The translations under genes were made by a program, and so were the position numbers. Positions 50,281 through 59,836 of a stretch of 64,000 nt of DNA are shown here, piece after piece. Below the pieces are notes generated by a model. It was not told the DNA's origin, did no database searches, and was given only the letters and a program-made list of their open reading frames with translations. Origin of the DNA: UBA1369 sp964571725 (GTDB lineage: Bacteria > Patescibacteriota > Gracilibacteria > UBA1369); contig CAZNDB010000002.1 of NCBI GenBank assembly GCA_964571725.1, positions 316,278 to 380,277 of the forward strand, read 5' to 3'. How positions within the stretch are numbered: position 1 is the stretch's first letter; every line of letters begins with the position of its first letter.

Positions 50281-52635
50281 TTACTGATTAAAATTTTCGA
50301 GATAGCGGCTGATAATTGCGGCGGTTTCCGCTCTGGTTAAATAATCATTGGGGGCAAAAATGCTGAGAGTCTTTCCGGTCACATATTTTACGGTAAAAGC
50401 TTTTTTGACCGACTGATAAAACCAGTCATCGGGGCTGACGTCGGTGAAAGGCATTTCTTTCAGTCCGGAGAGATAGTCAGGATTGTTCAGTTCGCGCAGA
50501 TTGATTAGCATGGTCATCGCTTCCGCACGGTTGATTGGTTGGTCGGGACGGAAGGTGTTGTCGGAATATCCTTTAACAACTCCCAGGGCTCTGGCCTGGT
50601 TTACATAGAAAGAATACCAGGCGTCTGCGGACACGTCATCGAAATACTGATCCGGTTCGTATCCGTAGAGAGTGTTTCCGGCTGCTTCATAGGCAGACAG
50701 CAAAGTTTTGACGTATTCGGCCCTGGTGATGTTTTGACCGGGTTTAAATTCGCTGCCATAGCCTCTCATGATACCGAGATTGGCCATATAGTTGACATAT
50801 CGGCCATACCAGGCGTCTTCGGGAACATCCTTGAAGCCAAAATTCAGGAACATGCCGGGATCCAGAAGATCCAGGGAAGGCAGGGAACGGTCTGAGAATT
50901 CGGAGGTAAAGGATTCTCCGATTTGGCTGAACAGACTTTGCATTTTGGAGAGCTGACTAAGGTCGACATTGGCTTTGACTGTCCCGATATAATAGCCGCT
51001 TTCATATTTATTGCTGCTAAACAGACTTTTCAGTGGAGAGAGAAAATCGGTGATTGGAGCAATTTCTTCGGCGGTTACTCCGCTACTTAAGGCAATTGTC
51101 CGGATGTAAGCGCTCAGATTGATCAGATTGAAATAACTGACTCCCATGGAGTTTTCCGCAATGAAGCTTTTTTGCCACTCACTGTCGCTGTTAAGCGCGC
51201 TGGCCGAAGAGAAGATATCGCCGGGATTTTTTCGGGTGGTGATAATCATTTGGCCGTTGTTGTTGACCGCGGTGGAAAGGGTCAGCAGCATTTTGGGGTC
51301 GGAGACATATGACTCGTCGTAAAAATAATTATCGGCGTTCATGTCGATGGTGATCTGATCATAGGTTACGCCATTGACGATGGTTGAAGATGTATTGAAG
51401 AAACGTTTTTGAAGTTCTTCCTTGGTGGGCAGTATGACCGGCTGATAAGTCGGATCATCCTTGTAGAATTCCAACAGTTGTTGTCTGTAAGCCACTTCCT
51501 GATCGTATGTACTGTTGAAACTTTCCTGCATGGTGGCTAATAATCTGGTTCGGAGTTTGGCAAGAATTTCTTTAGCTTTATATTCCATTCCGGTTACTTC
51601 GGAGACCAGAGTAAAAGCGGGGATTGTCTGCAGTTCGGTGTCGGAGTGTACGGCCAGCGCAGTTCTTTTTTTGAAAAGCGGCGCGATTTCGGTGTCGGGG
51701 TCGAGACCGGTTGCTTCAATTACGGCCTGGGAGATTTCATCATACAAATCCGTGATGGAAAGTTCCTGGGTGGAAGCTGAAGGCATTTCGTAGAAGAGCT
51801 TAATACTGTCCCTCAGGTTGTCCGCCCAATCAAAGGATTCACTATAAAACAGGATGTTTTGGGCATTTATGCTTTTATAGATTTCCGGAATAAACGTATA
51901 AGTGTTGGGGTCAAGGCCGAGGCTGGGGCCGGCTTTCACGGTGATCAGACCGGTGAAACCGTTGGGCGTTTGTTGTACGGACAGGCCTTCACTGGACAGG
52001 AATTTGGTGAAATCGGCGGGCAGAGTTTCATCATCGGACACAGCCGGTAGATTTTCGAAATTTATCAGCATTTTCAAAAAACTGTCCGGACTGCTTTTGG
52101 TCTGTAGAAACTGCCAATCAGCGTTTTGCTGGATGGAAGAGGGCTGTGATTGTATCAGCAGATCGGAAATAAGTCCTTCAATATTGGAAGCGAGCAGATT
52201 CCCGTCTTTGTAGGTAAAAAAGAAGTCGTCACCGGTCAAATAGATCATCCTGCCCTGACCGATGTCTTTTTGGCTCAAATCGGTGCCCAGATTGTCGATG
52301 ATGGTCTGGAAGCTGCCGGCGGGCAAAGACATGCCTAAAAAGTAGATGTCGCTGCCATCGGTCTGGTGATAGGCTTGGCTGAAGCCGATTGTAGTGTTTT
52401 CAATATTATTCGCAATTTCATCCAGAACAGCCTGTTTTTCGGTATCGGCAGCCGCGTTTTTCAATAATTCCACCAATTGTCCCTTAAGAGGGTGTTCTTT
52501 GGCGGTATTGATTTCCGCGTAAATAAAACTGTTGAGAGGGGCCGAATAGGCGGGAGGCGTTGCGGCCTGGGCAGCTACTGTCAAAAACAGTTGCCCGGTG
52601 AGCAGCGCCGCCAGTAATTTTGCTGTGGGTTTCAT
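50281..52635 (-). CDS. DUF3352-like surface protein with three SLH domains
   Basis: A 784-residue exported protein with a signal peptide (about 1-25, AAQAA). A DUF3352-like body (about 30-600) opens with APLNSFIYAEINTAKEHPLKG. Three S-layer-homology repeats close it (about 605-784): DVPEDAWYGRYVNYMANLG, DVSADAWYSFYVNQARALG and DVSPDDWFYQSVKKAF. SLH repeats bind secondary cell-wall polymers, so the protein is held at the surface. It is a distant paralogue of the lipoprotein at 10241-12016, which has a lipid anchor instead. Function is unknown. It is a lone gene with its own terminator. Confidence 0.85.
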   Translation of the reverse strand: MKPTAKLLAALLTGQLFLTVAAQAATPPAYSAPLNSFIYAEINTAKEHPLKGQLVELLKNAAADTEKQAVLDEIANNIENTTIGFSQAYHQTDGSDIYFLGMSLPAGSFQTIIDNLGTDLSQKDIGQGRMIYLTGDDFFFTYKDGNLLASNIEGLISDLLIQSQPSSIQQNADWQFLQTKSSPDSFLKMLINFENLPAVSDDETLPADFTKFLSSEGLSVQQTPNGFTGLITVKAGPSLGLDPNTYTFIPEIYKSINAQNILFYSESFDWADNLRDSIKLFYEMPSASTQELSITDLYDEISQAVIEATGLDPDTEIAPLFKKRTALAVHSDTELQTIPAFTLVSEVTGMEYKAKEILAKLRTRLLATMQESFNSTYDQEVAYRQQLLEFYKDDPTYQPVILPTKEELQKRFFNTSSTIVNGVTYDQITIDMNADNYFYDESYVSDPKMLLTLSTAVNNNGQMIITTRKNPGDIFSSASALNSDSEWQKSFIAENSMGVSYFNLINLSAYIRTIALSSGVTAEEIAPITDFLSPLKSLFSSNKYESGYYIGTVKANVDLSQLSKMQSLFSQIGESFTSEFSDRSLPSLDLLDPGMFLNFGFKDVPEDAWYGRYVNYMANLGIMRGYGSEFKPGQNITRAEYVKTLLSAYEAAGNTLYGYEPDQYFDDVSADAWYSFYVNQARALGVVKGYSDNTFRPDQPINRAEAMTMLINLRELNNPDYLSGLKEMPFTDVSPDDWFYQSVKKAFTVKYVTGKTLSIFAPNDYLTRAETAAIISRYLENFNQ

Positions 52636-52721
52636 AATGAATATTTAAAAAATTGGCTGCCTCAGATATTAAATCAAATTGGCAGTCTGGGCAAATTTAC
52701 CGTTATATGCGTAAACCGGAT

Positions 52722-54119
52722 TTAAGAAGCGGCCTGGTTTTTGTTGGTCCGACGATTGCGGGCAATCCGGTCTTGATTGGAACTGTTTTTTTGGTGTGCC
52801 GTATAGGCCTGGTCCGGGTTGAAAGCTGCTCCGTTTTCGTAACTGTTAAGTATTTTCCTGTATCTGGCGTAATCGACTGCCTGATTGTATCTTGCCAGAC
52901 CTTCAGGGTCGGTTGGTGGCGCGCCTTCCGGCGGGGGCGGGGCTCGTAAGATGTCGTAAAGATGAACTGTTTTTATGGGCCTTCCAGCTTCACGGATGGT
53001 AATTTGTGGATCAACGATGGGGTCGCATTGTGAATAATCACCGTGCCCGCCGCTTTTTCCTTCAATATTATAGGGATGCGGATAGCCAGTATCCTGAATG
53101 AAAGGTTTCCCCGTGCGGGGGTTTACTCCGTCCATCAGTAATCCGGTAATACCTACTCCGCCGCCGTCAATAGTGGCGCCTCTGCCGATGAAAACATATT
53201 TTTTCCCCCCTCCCACCAGTCTTTTGGAAAGATCGGCTTCGGTCAGAGGCGGTTTGTGGGTCGCGTTGTATTCAGTCAGCCATTCCTGGAGTTTTTGCTT
53301 GTTTTGAACATCATGTCTTCTGGCCCATTCCAGGTCCGCCATTCTACTGATGTCCTGCAGGCCGCCAACTTTCAGTTTTACCTGGGATTGATAATCCCTG
53401 GCTTCGGCCATGTCAGCAGTCGGTAATACCCAGCCAAAATGGTCGGCAATTTCTTTGGCCATGGGACCGGAGAGGGGAACCATGATATTGTCTTTGTTTG
53501 AGCCTACTGCCAGGAATCCGTTGGAAGTCCGGAAGGATAATTGAGGTCCCCGGGGATTGTTTGGATCCGTCATATTGACGGTGCTCATGTTGCGGCAGGA
53601 GTCGGGAACGTTGCCTTTTTCAATTTCAGCGATGATTCTTCTGGTCAGTTCCGGCTGAAAGCCGTTCATATCACGGTTTAAACCCCATTCCCTGAAAAGT
53701 TCACTGCCGGTTTTGGAGCGGGGATCCCTTTCGGGAATTTTAACGGTACCGCTTTCCGCTTTATCATCGTCTTCTTCCGGCACCTCTGTTGCCGGTTTTA
53801 TTTTCCCGTCGGGGGTGATGTGCCTTTGAAATTTAGGCGACGACAGTCCATAAATTCTGGCCACTTCATTCTGATTGATGGAGCCGTCGGGGTTCAGGAG
53901 TCTTTTCTGTGTGGCGGGACTGAGTTTAGGAAGATTATCTCTCAGCTCCTGACCAAGCGTGTTGAGGTAAATGTTTTTGGCATCTCGGCCTGGTAATTGT
54001 TCCTCTGCCTGTCTGCCGATCTCCGATAGGGTTTGAGTGCCGGTATCCGGGGTGGCTTTTGGTGCTGATTTTGGCGCTTTTTTATCTACTGTGTCTGCGC
54101 TTATGAACTCTATGGTCAT
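52722..54119 (-). CDS. Unknown protein, 465 residues
   Basis: I do not recognise the family with confidence. The N-terminal 150 residues are charged, Pro-rich and probably disordered. The folded part (about 150-400) contains LSFRTSNGFLAVGSNKDNIMVPLSG, IADHFGWVLPTADM and YVFIGRGATIDGGGVGITGL. GGHGDYSQCDPIVDPQITI and TVHLYDIL follow. The LPT...M, GxxKD and DYS elements recall an uncharacterised group of predicted hydrolases, but the resemblance is from memory and weak. There is no signal peptide. The ATG follows immediately after the TAG of a 49-residue upstream frame, so the two are coupled. Confidence 0.7.
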   Translation of the reverse strand: MTIEFISADTVDKKAPKSAPKATPDTGTQTLSEIGRQAEEQLPGRDAKNIYLNTLGQELRDNLPKLSPATQKRLLNPDGSINQNEVARIYGLSSPKFQRHITPDGKIKPATEVPEEDDDKAESGTVKIPERDPRSKTGSELFREWGLNRDMNGFQPELTRRIIAEIEKGNVPDSCRNMSTVNMTDPNNPRGPQLSFRTSNGFLAVGSNKDNIMVPLSGPMAKEIADHFGWVLPTADMAEARDYQSQVKLKVGGLQDISRMADLEWARRHDVQNKQKLQEWLTEYNATHKPPLTEADLSKRLVGGGKKYVFIGRGATIDGGGVGITGLLMDGVNPRTGKPFIQDTGYPHPYNIEGKSGGHGDYSQCDPIVDPQITIREAGRPIKTVHLYDILRAPPPPEGAPPTDPEGLARYNQAVDYARYRKILNSYENGAAFNPDQAYTAHQKNSSNQDRIARNRRTNKNQAAS

Positions 54120-54269
54120 CTATTTTAGAGTTTTTTTAATGATTTGTTTATTGTCCCGGGCAATCAGCGTTTTTCTCGTTTTGTAGAGGGCTTTTTTACC
54201 AATCGTTTCCAGCAGTTGCCGGTCGCTGATTGGTAGAGGTGGATTGTTTCCCGGGTTGGTATTAGTCAT
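54120..54269 (-). CDS. Small 49-residue protein, coupled to the 465-residue gene
   Basis: A 50-codon frame runs from ATG at 54269 to TAG at 54120, directly abutting the ATG of the next gene (TAGATG). The peptide begins MTNTNPGNNPPLPISDRQ and ends basic (KTLIARDNKQIIKKTLK), with a central helix (QLLETIGKKALYKTRKTL). TATAAT lies 8 bases before the ATG, so the message would be leaderless. Clean start and stop placement between promoter and gene supports a real gene. No family is recognised; it may be a partner or regulator of the larger protein. Confidence 0.6.
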   Translation of the reverse strand: MTNTNPGNNPPLPISDRQLLETIGKKALYKTRKTLIARDNKQIIKKTLK

Positions 54270-54277
54270 ATCTTGAT

Positions 54278-54283
54278 ATTATA
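54278..54283 (-). promoter_or_regulatory. -10 box of a leaderless message
   Basis: TATAAT on the minus strand (54283-54278) is 8 bases before the ATG of the 49-residue frame, so transcription should begin at or next to the start codon. A -35 box is not obvious. Confidence 0.5.
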
Positions 54284-54309
54284 GCATAGCTATGCCCTAA
54301 ATCATACTT

Positions 54310-55572
54310 TTAACTCTGTGGTTGGCTGAACGCCAACAGCGTGAGTGAGCCTTGGCAGGTTGGGTTGACCGAAAGGATCAGTTCGATTTTACTTTTTGAG
54401 GTACTTTTATTTTTGGCAAGCTGTTCCAGGAGGCTTTTTTCGAAGTTTTTGCGGAAATCTTTGCTATGCTCCATCAGGGCGCCGACTTCCAGTATGGTCA
54501 GTCCCTTTTTCACCAGACGGTTGGCAACCAGATATTTGGCGATCTCTGCCACTGCGCTCGCGCAGATGATGCTTCCCCGTAAATTTATTTCAGTCCAGAT
54601 TTGTTTCAATTCTCCGAAAGAGGGGAATTCTTTTGGTTTGAGCTGAAAGAAATCTTCCAACTGTACCGAAGTCATCTTTTTGAGCTGATCTAATTGTTTG
54701 TCCTGCGGCAAAACACCTTCGTTTAAGGCTCGTTCCAGAATAATTCTGAACAGCATGTTCTGCCAGGTTCCGCTGAAGAGTTTTTCGGTGCGAAATTTAT
54801 TGGGCGTGGAGCTTTCGTGGTTTAGTTGATTGTCAAAATTGCTGTAAGGCACGAAATCAAAATTGCCGAATTCCAGGTTAACCACTTTAAAGCCGGTTTT
54901 GGTTTCATAGCCTACGCTGATATTGGTACCGCTGCCGACAACCAGGTTGATGATGGTGGAATAATCTTCCTGTTGTGACAATTTGGCAGAGAGCAAAGCC
55001 AGTGAACTATCATTGATGGTATAAATATCCAGGTTGGGGTAGCCGTTGGCGCGCAAGTAATTTTCCAGTTGTTCACCCAGGTTGATGCCCAGCAGACCGC
55101 TCTGACGATGGTTCTTGCCCCAGAAAAGCGTTTCACCGTCCAGTTTGTTTTTTTTGCGGAAAAAGGGGCGCAGGGCGTTGGCAAAAGAAAAGACCAGCTG
55201 GTTCGGGCGGGGATTGATTCCTTTCAAAAACTGGTCAAGGTGGTTTTTCAGATCGCTGAACAGAATTTCAGGCGTGTACACTTTGTCCTGATAAAAGTTG
55301 ATTTTAACCTCTTTGACTATGTCCAGATCTCCCTGTCTGGTTTGGCAGTGGTTAAGCCGGAGATAGGTTCCTCCCAGGTCCAGGCCGATGAATTCTACCG
55401 GTTCTTCGGGAAGAACGCACTTTTCCCATTTTCGGGAAAAATGTATCTGATTGGTGTTGTGTTTGCTGAGGGAGCTTTTCACTTGCAGATCCAGCCCTGC
55501 CTGATAAATTTCACGGTTCTGGTATAAAAAGAACTGATGGTCGGAAAGGAATTTTTGAACTTTTTTATTCAT
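54310..55572 (-). CDS. Eukaryote-type hexokinase
   Basis: A 420-residue sugar kinase of the hexokinase_1/hexokinase_2 family, which phosphorylates glucose or similar sugars with ATP. Phosphate-1 motif GLDLGGTYLRL (63-73) opens the small domain. LVFSFANALRP and the WGKNH segment stand where eukaryotic enzymes have FTFSFP and WTKGF. The catalytic Asp188 is in INDSSLALLSAKL. Phosphate-2 VVGSGTNISVGYE (about 211-223) and NLEFGNFDF (for NxEWGAFG) follow. It is not a ROK or bacterial glucokinase-type enzyme. The frame extends to 55632, but the ATG at 55572 lies downstream of TATATT. It is divergent from hrpA. Transketolase, RpiB and Rpe elsewhere in the window could use its product. Confidence 0.82.
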   Translation of the reverse strand: MNKKVQKFLSDHQFFLYQNREIYQAGLDLQVKSSLSKHNTNQIHFSRKWEKCVLPEEPVEFIGLDLGGTYLRLNHCQTRQGDLDIVKEVKINFYQDKVYTPEILFSDLKNHLDQFLKGINPRPNQLVFSFANALRPFFRKKNKLDGETLFWGKNHRQSGLLGINLGEQLENYLRANGYPNLDIYTINDSSLALLSAKLSQQEDYSTIINLVVGSGTNISVGYETKTGFKVVNLEFGNFDFVPYSNFDNQLNHESSTPNKFRTEKLFSGTWQNMLFRIILERALNEGVLPQDKQLDQLKKMTSVQLEDFFQLKPKEFPSFGELKQIWTEINLRGSIICASAVAEIAKYLVANRLVKKGLTILEVGALMEHSKDFRKNFEKSLLEQLAKNKSTSKSKIELILSVNPTCQGSLTLLAFSQPQS

Positions 55573-55636
55573 TTTAATATTTCTGGTGAATTTGCAGTTA
55601 CTAATATAAGATACTTTAAGTTGATAAGACAAATTG

Positions 55637-58600
55637 ATGCGTCTAAATTATCCGGACATTCTGCCGATTACATCACATAGGGACGAGATTGTAAAGGCGA
55701 TAGAGGAAAATCAGGTGGTGGTAGTGGTTGGTGAAACCGGCTCGGGAAAATCTACCCAAATTCCCAAAATGATTTTGGAGGCTTTGTCCAATGCTCAGAA
55801 AACTGACCCGGAGTTTGCCAAATTTAAGATAGCCTGTACGCAGCCCCGCAGGATTGCCGCTGTTTCGATTGCTTCATGGATTGCCCATGAAATGGAAGTG
55901 GAGCCGGGGCAACAGGTGGGTTATAAAATCAGGTTTGATGACGATACCACCTCCGGAACCATTATTACCGTTTGTACCGACGGTATTTTGCTGCAGGAGA
56001 TGAAAGGGGACGGGCTGTTGTCCCGTTATGACGCCATTCTCGTGGATGAAGCTCATGAAAGAAATCTTAATATTGATTTTTTGCTGGGTCTTTTAAATGA
56101 TATTCAATATAAACGCAGGGCGGCCGGCCTGGCCGACTTAAAAATACTGGTTACCTCGGCTACTTTTGATGCCGGCAAGTTTGCCGACTTTTTTGCGGAA
56201 CTTAACGTGGACCAGGCCGGCGCGAAAAAGCCTGTGCCGGTCATTAACGTTTCGGGCAGGCTTTATCCCGTGGACATTCACTATGACGCGGTTCAGTCCA
56301 ATGAGGATCTTTATAAAAAAATCGCATTGCTCCTGAAACACCTTTCGGAAACGGGGGAGCGCGGAGACGCCCTGGTTTTTCTTCCCGGCGAAGCGGAAAT
56401 ATTCCGGGTTATCAGGGAAATTGAAATGCTTGGGAAGCCCATAATTAAATGTCTTCCTCTCTATTCCCGTCTGTCGATGGAAGAGCAGGAAACGGTCTAT
56501 AATGATTTTCCCGGAAAAATGAAAGTGGTGGTGGCAACCAATATCGCCGAAACTTCCCTGACCGTACCGGGAATCAGGTATGTAATTGATTCAGGGCTGG
56601 CCCGCCTGACGGACTTTAATTTCCGGACGGGCATAGGCAGTCTGGAAGTCAGACCGATTTCGCAGGCTTCGGCTATACAGAGGGCGGGCCGGGCCGGACG
56701 CGTGCAGGCGGGAATCTGTTACCGTCTGTTTGCGGAAAAGGATTTTGAAACCCGGGAAAAATATACCAAACCGGAAATTCAAAGATCGGATCTGTCCTCG
56801 GTGGTTTTGCATATGTTGTTGATTGGCATAAAGGATCTGACCGGTTTTCATTTTATCGATGCTCCCGAGCCGAAAGCTTTTCGCAACGCCATTGCCAATC
56901 TGATTGAACTGGGTGCCATTGATGAAAATCAGAATTTGACCGAGTTAGGCGTGAAAATGGCACATTTGCCGCTGGAGCCCAGAATTTCCGCCATGCTCCT
57001 GGCTGCCGAAAAATATAATTGCGTCAATGAAGTGGCCATTATTGCCTCTTCACTTTCAGTCAAAGATCCTTTTTTACGTCCCAATGAGGAGGAGGAAGAG
57101 GCCGACCGGGCCAAACGATACTTTCAGCGGTTGGCCATCAATGGGGGACCCAGATACAAGACGCTGCGGATTCGCAGGGGCAGAAAGCTGATTACCAAAA
57201 GGGTAATGGATAAGTCCTTTGCAGACACCGAGATGGTTTCCGACTTGATGGTGTTTTTGGTTGTCTGGAATCGTCTGCAGGCAATTCCGAGCGAAGAGGA
57301 AAGAGAATATTTTTGCCAGTCCAATTATCTTAATTATCTGATTTTAAAAGAGATCGGGCAGATTTACCGGCAGTTACTGGATACCCTGAATATCTTTGCC
57401 AAAGATGAGTTTTCCAAATATCTGCTGGCGGAAGGGCAGGTGGATTTGTCGGTTGAATTGTCCAAAAAAGAGGGGATTTTGAAATCGATTTCTTCCGGTT
57501 TTATCCAGAATTTGTGCGAGGCGGCCGGCCATCAAACCTATCGCATGCGCAGTACCGAAAATATTTATATACATCCCGGGTCCGCCCTGTTTACGTTCAA
57601 TCCCAGGTATTTTGTTTCGGCGGAAATAGTGGAAACCACCCGTTTGTTTGCCAGAAATAACACAGTGATTGATCCCCGCTGGCTGGAGGAAATCGCTCCC
57701 CAATTATGCAAGTACCGGCGCGGCCCGGTTTTCTTTGACAGGAAACTGGGGAAGGCGGTCTGGGAAGAAGAGGTGACTTTCAGGGGAACCAGAATAGTTA
57801 AGGACAGATTGGTTGAGGTAGCCAAAAACGACCGGGAAATGGCCCTGGATTATCTGATCAGGGAGGGATTGGTGAAAAAACAACTGGCGGGCCGTTATGA
57901 CTGGATAGGGGAGAATGATCGCATGATTAACAAACTGAAAGTTTATGCCGCCAAATTATCAAATGAAAACTGGGTAATCACGCCCGTGAGGTTGCGCGAC
58001 TGGTATGCGCAAAAGATTAACTCATCGGGTCGGCCGGTTACTTCCATGGCCGATCTGGACAGGCTGATTAAAGAGAAAGGTGAGGATTATTTAAAAATAA
58101 AACTTGAAGAAATTGTTTCAGCTCAGGACAGGGCGAAAATTGCCAAGCTTTTCCCCGAGGAAGTTTATCTGGCCGGGAAAAAATTCAGTGTGGAATATCA
58201 TTATGACGATTATCGTTTCCCCAGCGGGCCGGTGATAATACTGACCGTGGAAGATTTGCTGGTGCTGGATGACAGCTTGGTGGCTGCCAATTTAAAACAG
58301 TATGACGGTTTGACGCCATATTTTGTGGTCAATTCCGGCCCTGGTACCATCGTGATTGCCGAGGGCAAGAGTCTGGAGGAGATCAAACAGGAAGTTGACC
58401 GGTGGCATCTGAAGAAAATTTTAAAAAAACTGCGCAGGGAGCAGGAGGTGAAGGGGATTCGCTTTGATGAAATATGGCACTTTGTTCCCGGGCTGCTGGC
58501 TAAAATTGAGGTGGGCAAAAGTCTCTTCGGGAGCGCGGAATCTGCCATGGTTTATGTTTACGCAGGCTTACGCACTGAAGGCAGAAAGATTATCAAAACG

Positions 58601-59014
58601 GTCTTTGAGGACAGGGAAATGGCCTGGAAGTCGACTTTGGATGTTTTTAAAGCTTTGTTTCTCTGGCAGGCCAAATATGAATTTTTCTTCAAGGAAAAAA
58701 CCGTTCTGGAACTGGAGAAAAAATATGAGAAATATCTCTATGGCATAGATCTTTTTCAGGTATTGCAGGACGCTCTCTGGAAACAGGTTGATTTTGAGGG
58801 AAGGTTCGGCCAGATGGAGAAAATCCATGATCTGGACTATGTGAAAGCCGTTTTTGATGAACAAAAGAGCCAACTGGACGGGTATAAGAAGAAAATTTTG
58901 GGAGCTTTGCAAAAGGCCATTTTAAAAATGGAAAAGCTGGCTTTATCCGAGCAGACCGAAGACCTTCAGGAATTGGCCGCACTCAAAAAACAGATTCAAA
59001 AAGGGGAGTTTTGA
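55637..59014 (+). CDS. hrpA: ATP-dependent RNA helicase HrpA
   Basis: A 1125-residue DEAH-box helicase. The core (about 1-450) shows GETGSGKSTQIPK (motif I), DEAH as VDEAHERNLNID (motif II), LVTSATFD (motif III) and QRAGRAGR (motif VI). HA2 and OB-type domains follow (about 400-560), and the long C-terminal DUF3418 region marks HrpA rather than HrpB. It is about 170 residues shorter than the E. coli protein. HrpA acts on RNA or stalled ribosomes in E. coli. A TTG at 55634 is an alternative start; ATG at 55637 is preferred. Its stop abuts the opposing rsmA stop with no gap. Confidence 0.95.
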   Translation: MRLNYPDILPITSHRDEIVKAIEENQVVVVVGETGSGKSTQIPKMILEALSNAQKTDPEFAKFKIACTQPRRIAAVSIASWIAHEMEVEPGQQVGYKIRFDDDTTSGTIITVCTDGILLQEMKGDGLLSRYDAILVDEAHERNLNIDFLLGLLNDIQYKRRAAGLADLKILVTSATFDAGKFADFFAELNVDQAGAKKPVPVINVSGRLYPVDIHYDAVQSNEDLYKKIALLLKHLSETGERGDALVFLPGEAEIFRVIREIEMLGKPIIKCLPLYSRLSMEEQETVYNDFPGKMKVVVATNIAETSLTVPGIRYVIDSGLARLTDFNFRTGIGSLEVRPISQASAIQRAGRAGRVQAGICYRLFAEKDFETREKYTKPEIQRSDLSSVVLHMLLIGIKDLTGFHFIDAPEPKAFRNAIANLIELGAIDENQNLTELGVKMAHLPLEPRISAMLLAAEKYNCVNEVAIIASSLSVKDPFLRPNEEEEEADRAKRYFQRLAINGGPRYKTLRIRRGRKLITKRVMDKSFADTEMVSDLMVFLVVWNRLQAIPSEEEREYFCQSNYLNYLILKEIGQIYRQLLDTLNIFAKDEFSKYLLAEGQVDLSVELSKKEGILKSISSGFIQNLCEAAGHQTYRMRSTENIYIHPGSALFTFNPRYFVSAEIVETTRLFARNNTVIDPRWLEEIAPQLCKYRRGPVFFDRKLGKAVWEEEVTFRGTRIVKDRLVEVAKNDREMALDYLIREGLVKKQLAGRYDWIGENDRMINKLKVYAAKLSNENWVITPVRLRDWYAQKINSSGRPVTSMADLDRLIKEKGEDYLKIKLEEIVSAQDRAKIAKLFPEEVYLAGKKFSVEYHYDDYRFPSGPVIILTVEDLLVLDDSLVAANLKQYDGLTPYFVVNSGPGTIVIAEGKSLEEIKQEVDRWHLKKILKKLRREQEVKGIRFDEIWHFVPGLLAKIEVGKSLFGSAESAMVYVYAGLRTEGRKIIKTVFEDREMAWKSTLDVFKALFLWQAKYEFFFKEKTVLELEKKYEKYLYGIDLFQVLQDALWKQVDFEGRFGQMEKIHDLDYVKAVFDEQKSQLDGYKKKILGALQKAILKMEKLALSEQTEDLQELAALKKQIQKGEF

Positions 59015-59836
59015 TCAGGGACCGATTGACGCAATCAACTTTTCCCAGTCCGGGAAGTCCAGTTCCTGCGGACGGACTGAGGTTTTTAGCCCTGCCGAAA
59101 CAAGGGCTTGCTCAATAGCGTCTTTGGAAAGTTGCCGATATCCCTGCAGGGAATTGGACAGTGTTTTCCTTTTCTGGCTAAAGGCTTTTTTGATAATGTC
59201 AATAAAAACAGCGTCGTTGGTTAGCCGGGGCTTGGCCAGCGTAGTTAGTTTCAGGATGGCTGATTTTACTTTGGGTGCGGGATAAAAATTCTCCGGACCG
59301 ACCTGATCGATTAATTGCGGGTCGGCATATAGTTGCGTTTGCAGGCTGAGTACTGAATGGTCGCCCCGACGGGCGCAGATTTTTTGGGCAACCTCCAATT
59401 GGGTCAGAATAGTCAGGGTCTCAGGTCGTTTTTCCTGATCGGTTTGCAGAAAATGATTGATGATCGGCGAGGTGATGTAATAGGGAATATTGGCCACCAC
59501 TTTATATTTTTGCGCGGGGGGTTGCCAGGCCAGAACGTCCCGGTTGACCAGTTCCAGATTGGGCTGGTCCTGAAAAAGTCTTTGCAGGTAGGGAATCAGC
59601 TTGGGATCTTTTTCTATGGTAATTACCTTTGTGGCCGTTTGCGTTAGTTCTTTGGTCAACAGCCCCAGTCCCGGTCCGATTTCGACAATCAGGTCGTCTT
59701 TTGCAATTTGGGCGGTTTGCAGGATTTTTTCTATGATTTTGGGATTGTACAAGAAGTTCTGCCCCAGTCTTTTTTCGGTAAAAAGATTGTTGGCATCAAG
59801 GAGTCGTAATAATTCGGAAAGGTTATTATAGAGCAT
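59015..59836 (-). CDS. rsmA: 16S rRNA dimethyladenosine transferase
   Basis: A 273-residue SAM-dependent enzyme (KsgA) that dimethylates two adjacent adenosines near the 3' end of 16S rRNA in the last steps of 30S assembly. RLGQNFLYN (about 23-31) opens the protein, the SAM motif VEIGPGLGLLTKELT lies near 51-65, and the catalytic NIPYYITSPII near 116-126. The C-terminal domain starts with VKSAILKL. It overlaps the DUF167 gene by 11 bases and is the last gene of the trmD-ATPase-DUF167-rsmA group. Confidence 0.96.
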   Translation of the reverse strand: MLYNNLSELLRLLDANNLFTEKRLGQNFLYNPKIIEKILQTAQIAKDDLIVEIGPGLGLLTKELTQTATKVITIEKDPKLIPYLQRLFQDQPNLELVNRDVLAWQPPAQKYKVVANIPYYITSPIINHFLQTDQEKRPETLTILTQLEVAQKICARRGDHSVLSLQTQLYADPQLIDQVGPENFYPAPKVKSAILKLTTLAKPRLTNDAVFIDIIKKAFSQKRKTLSNSLQGYRQLSKDAIEQALVSAGLKTSVRPQELDFPDWEKLIASIGP

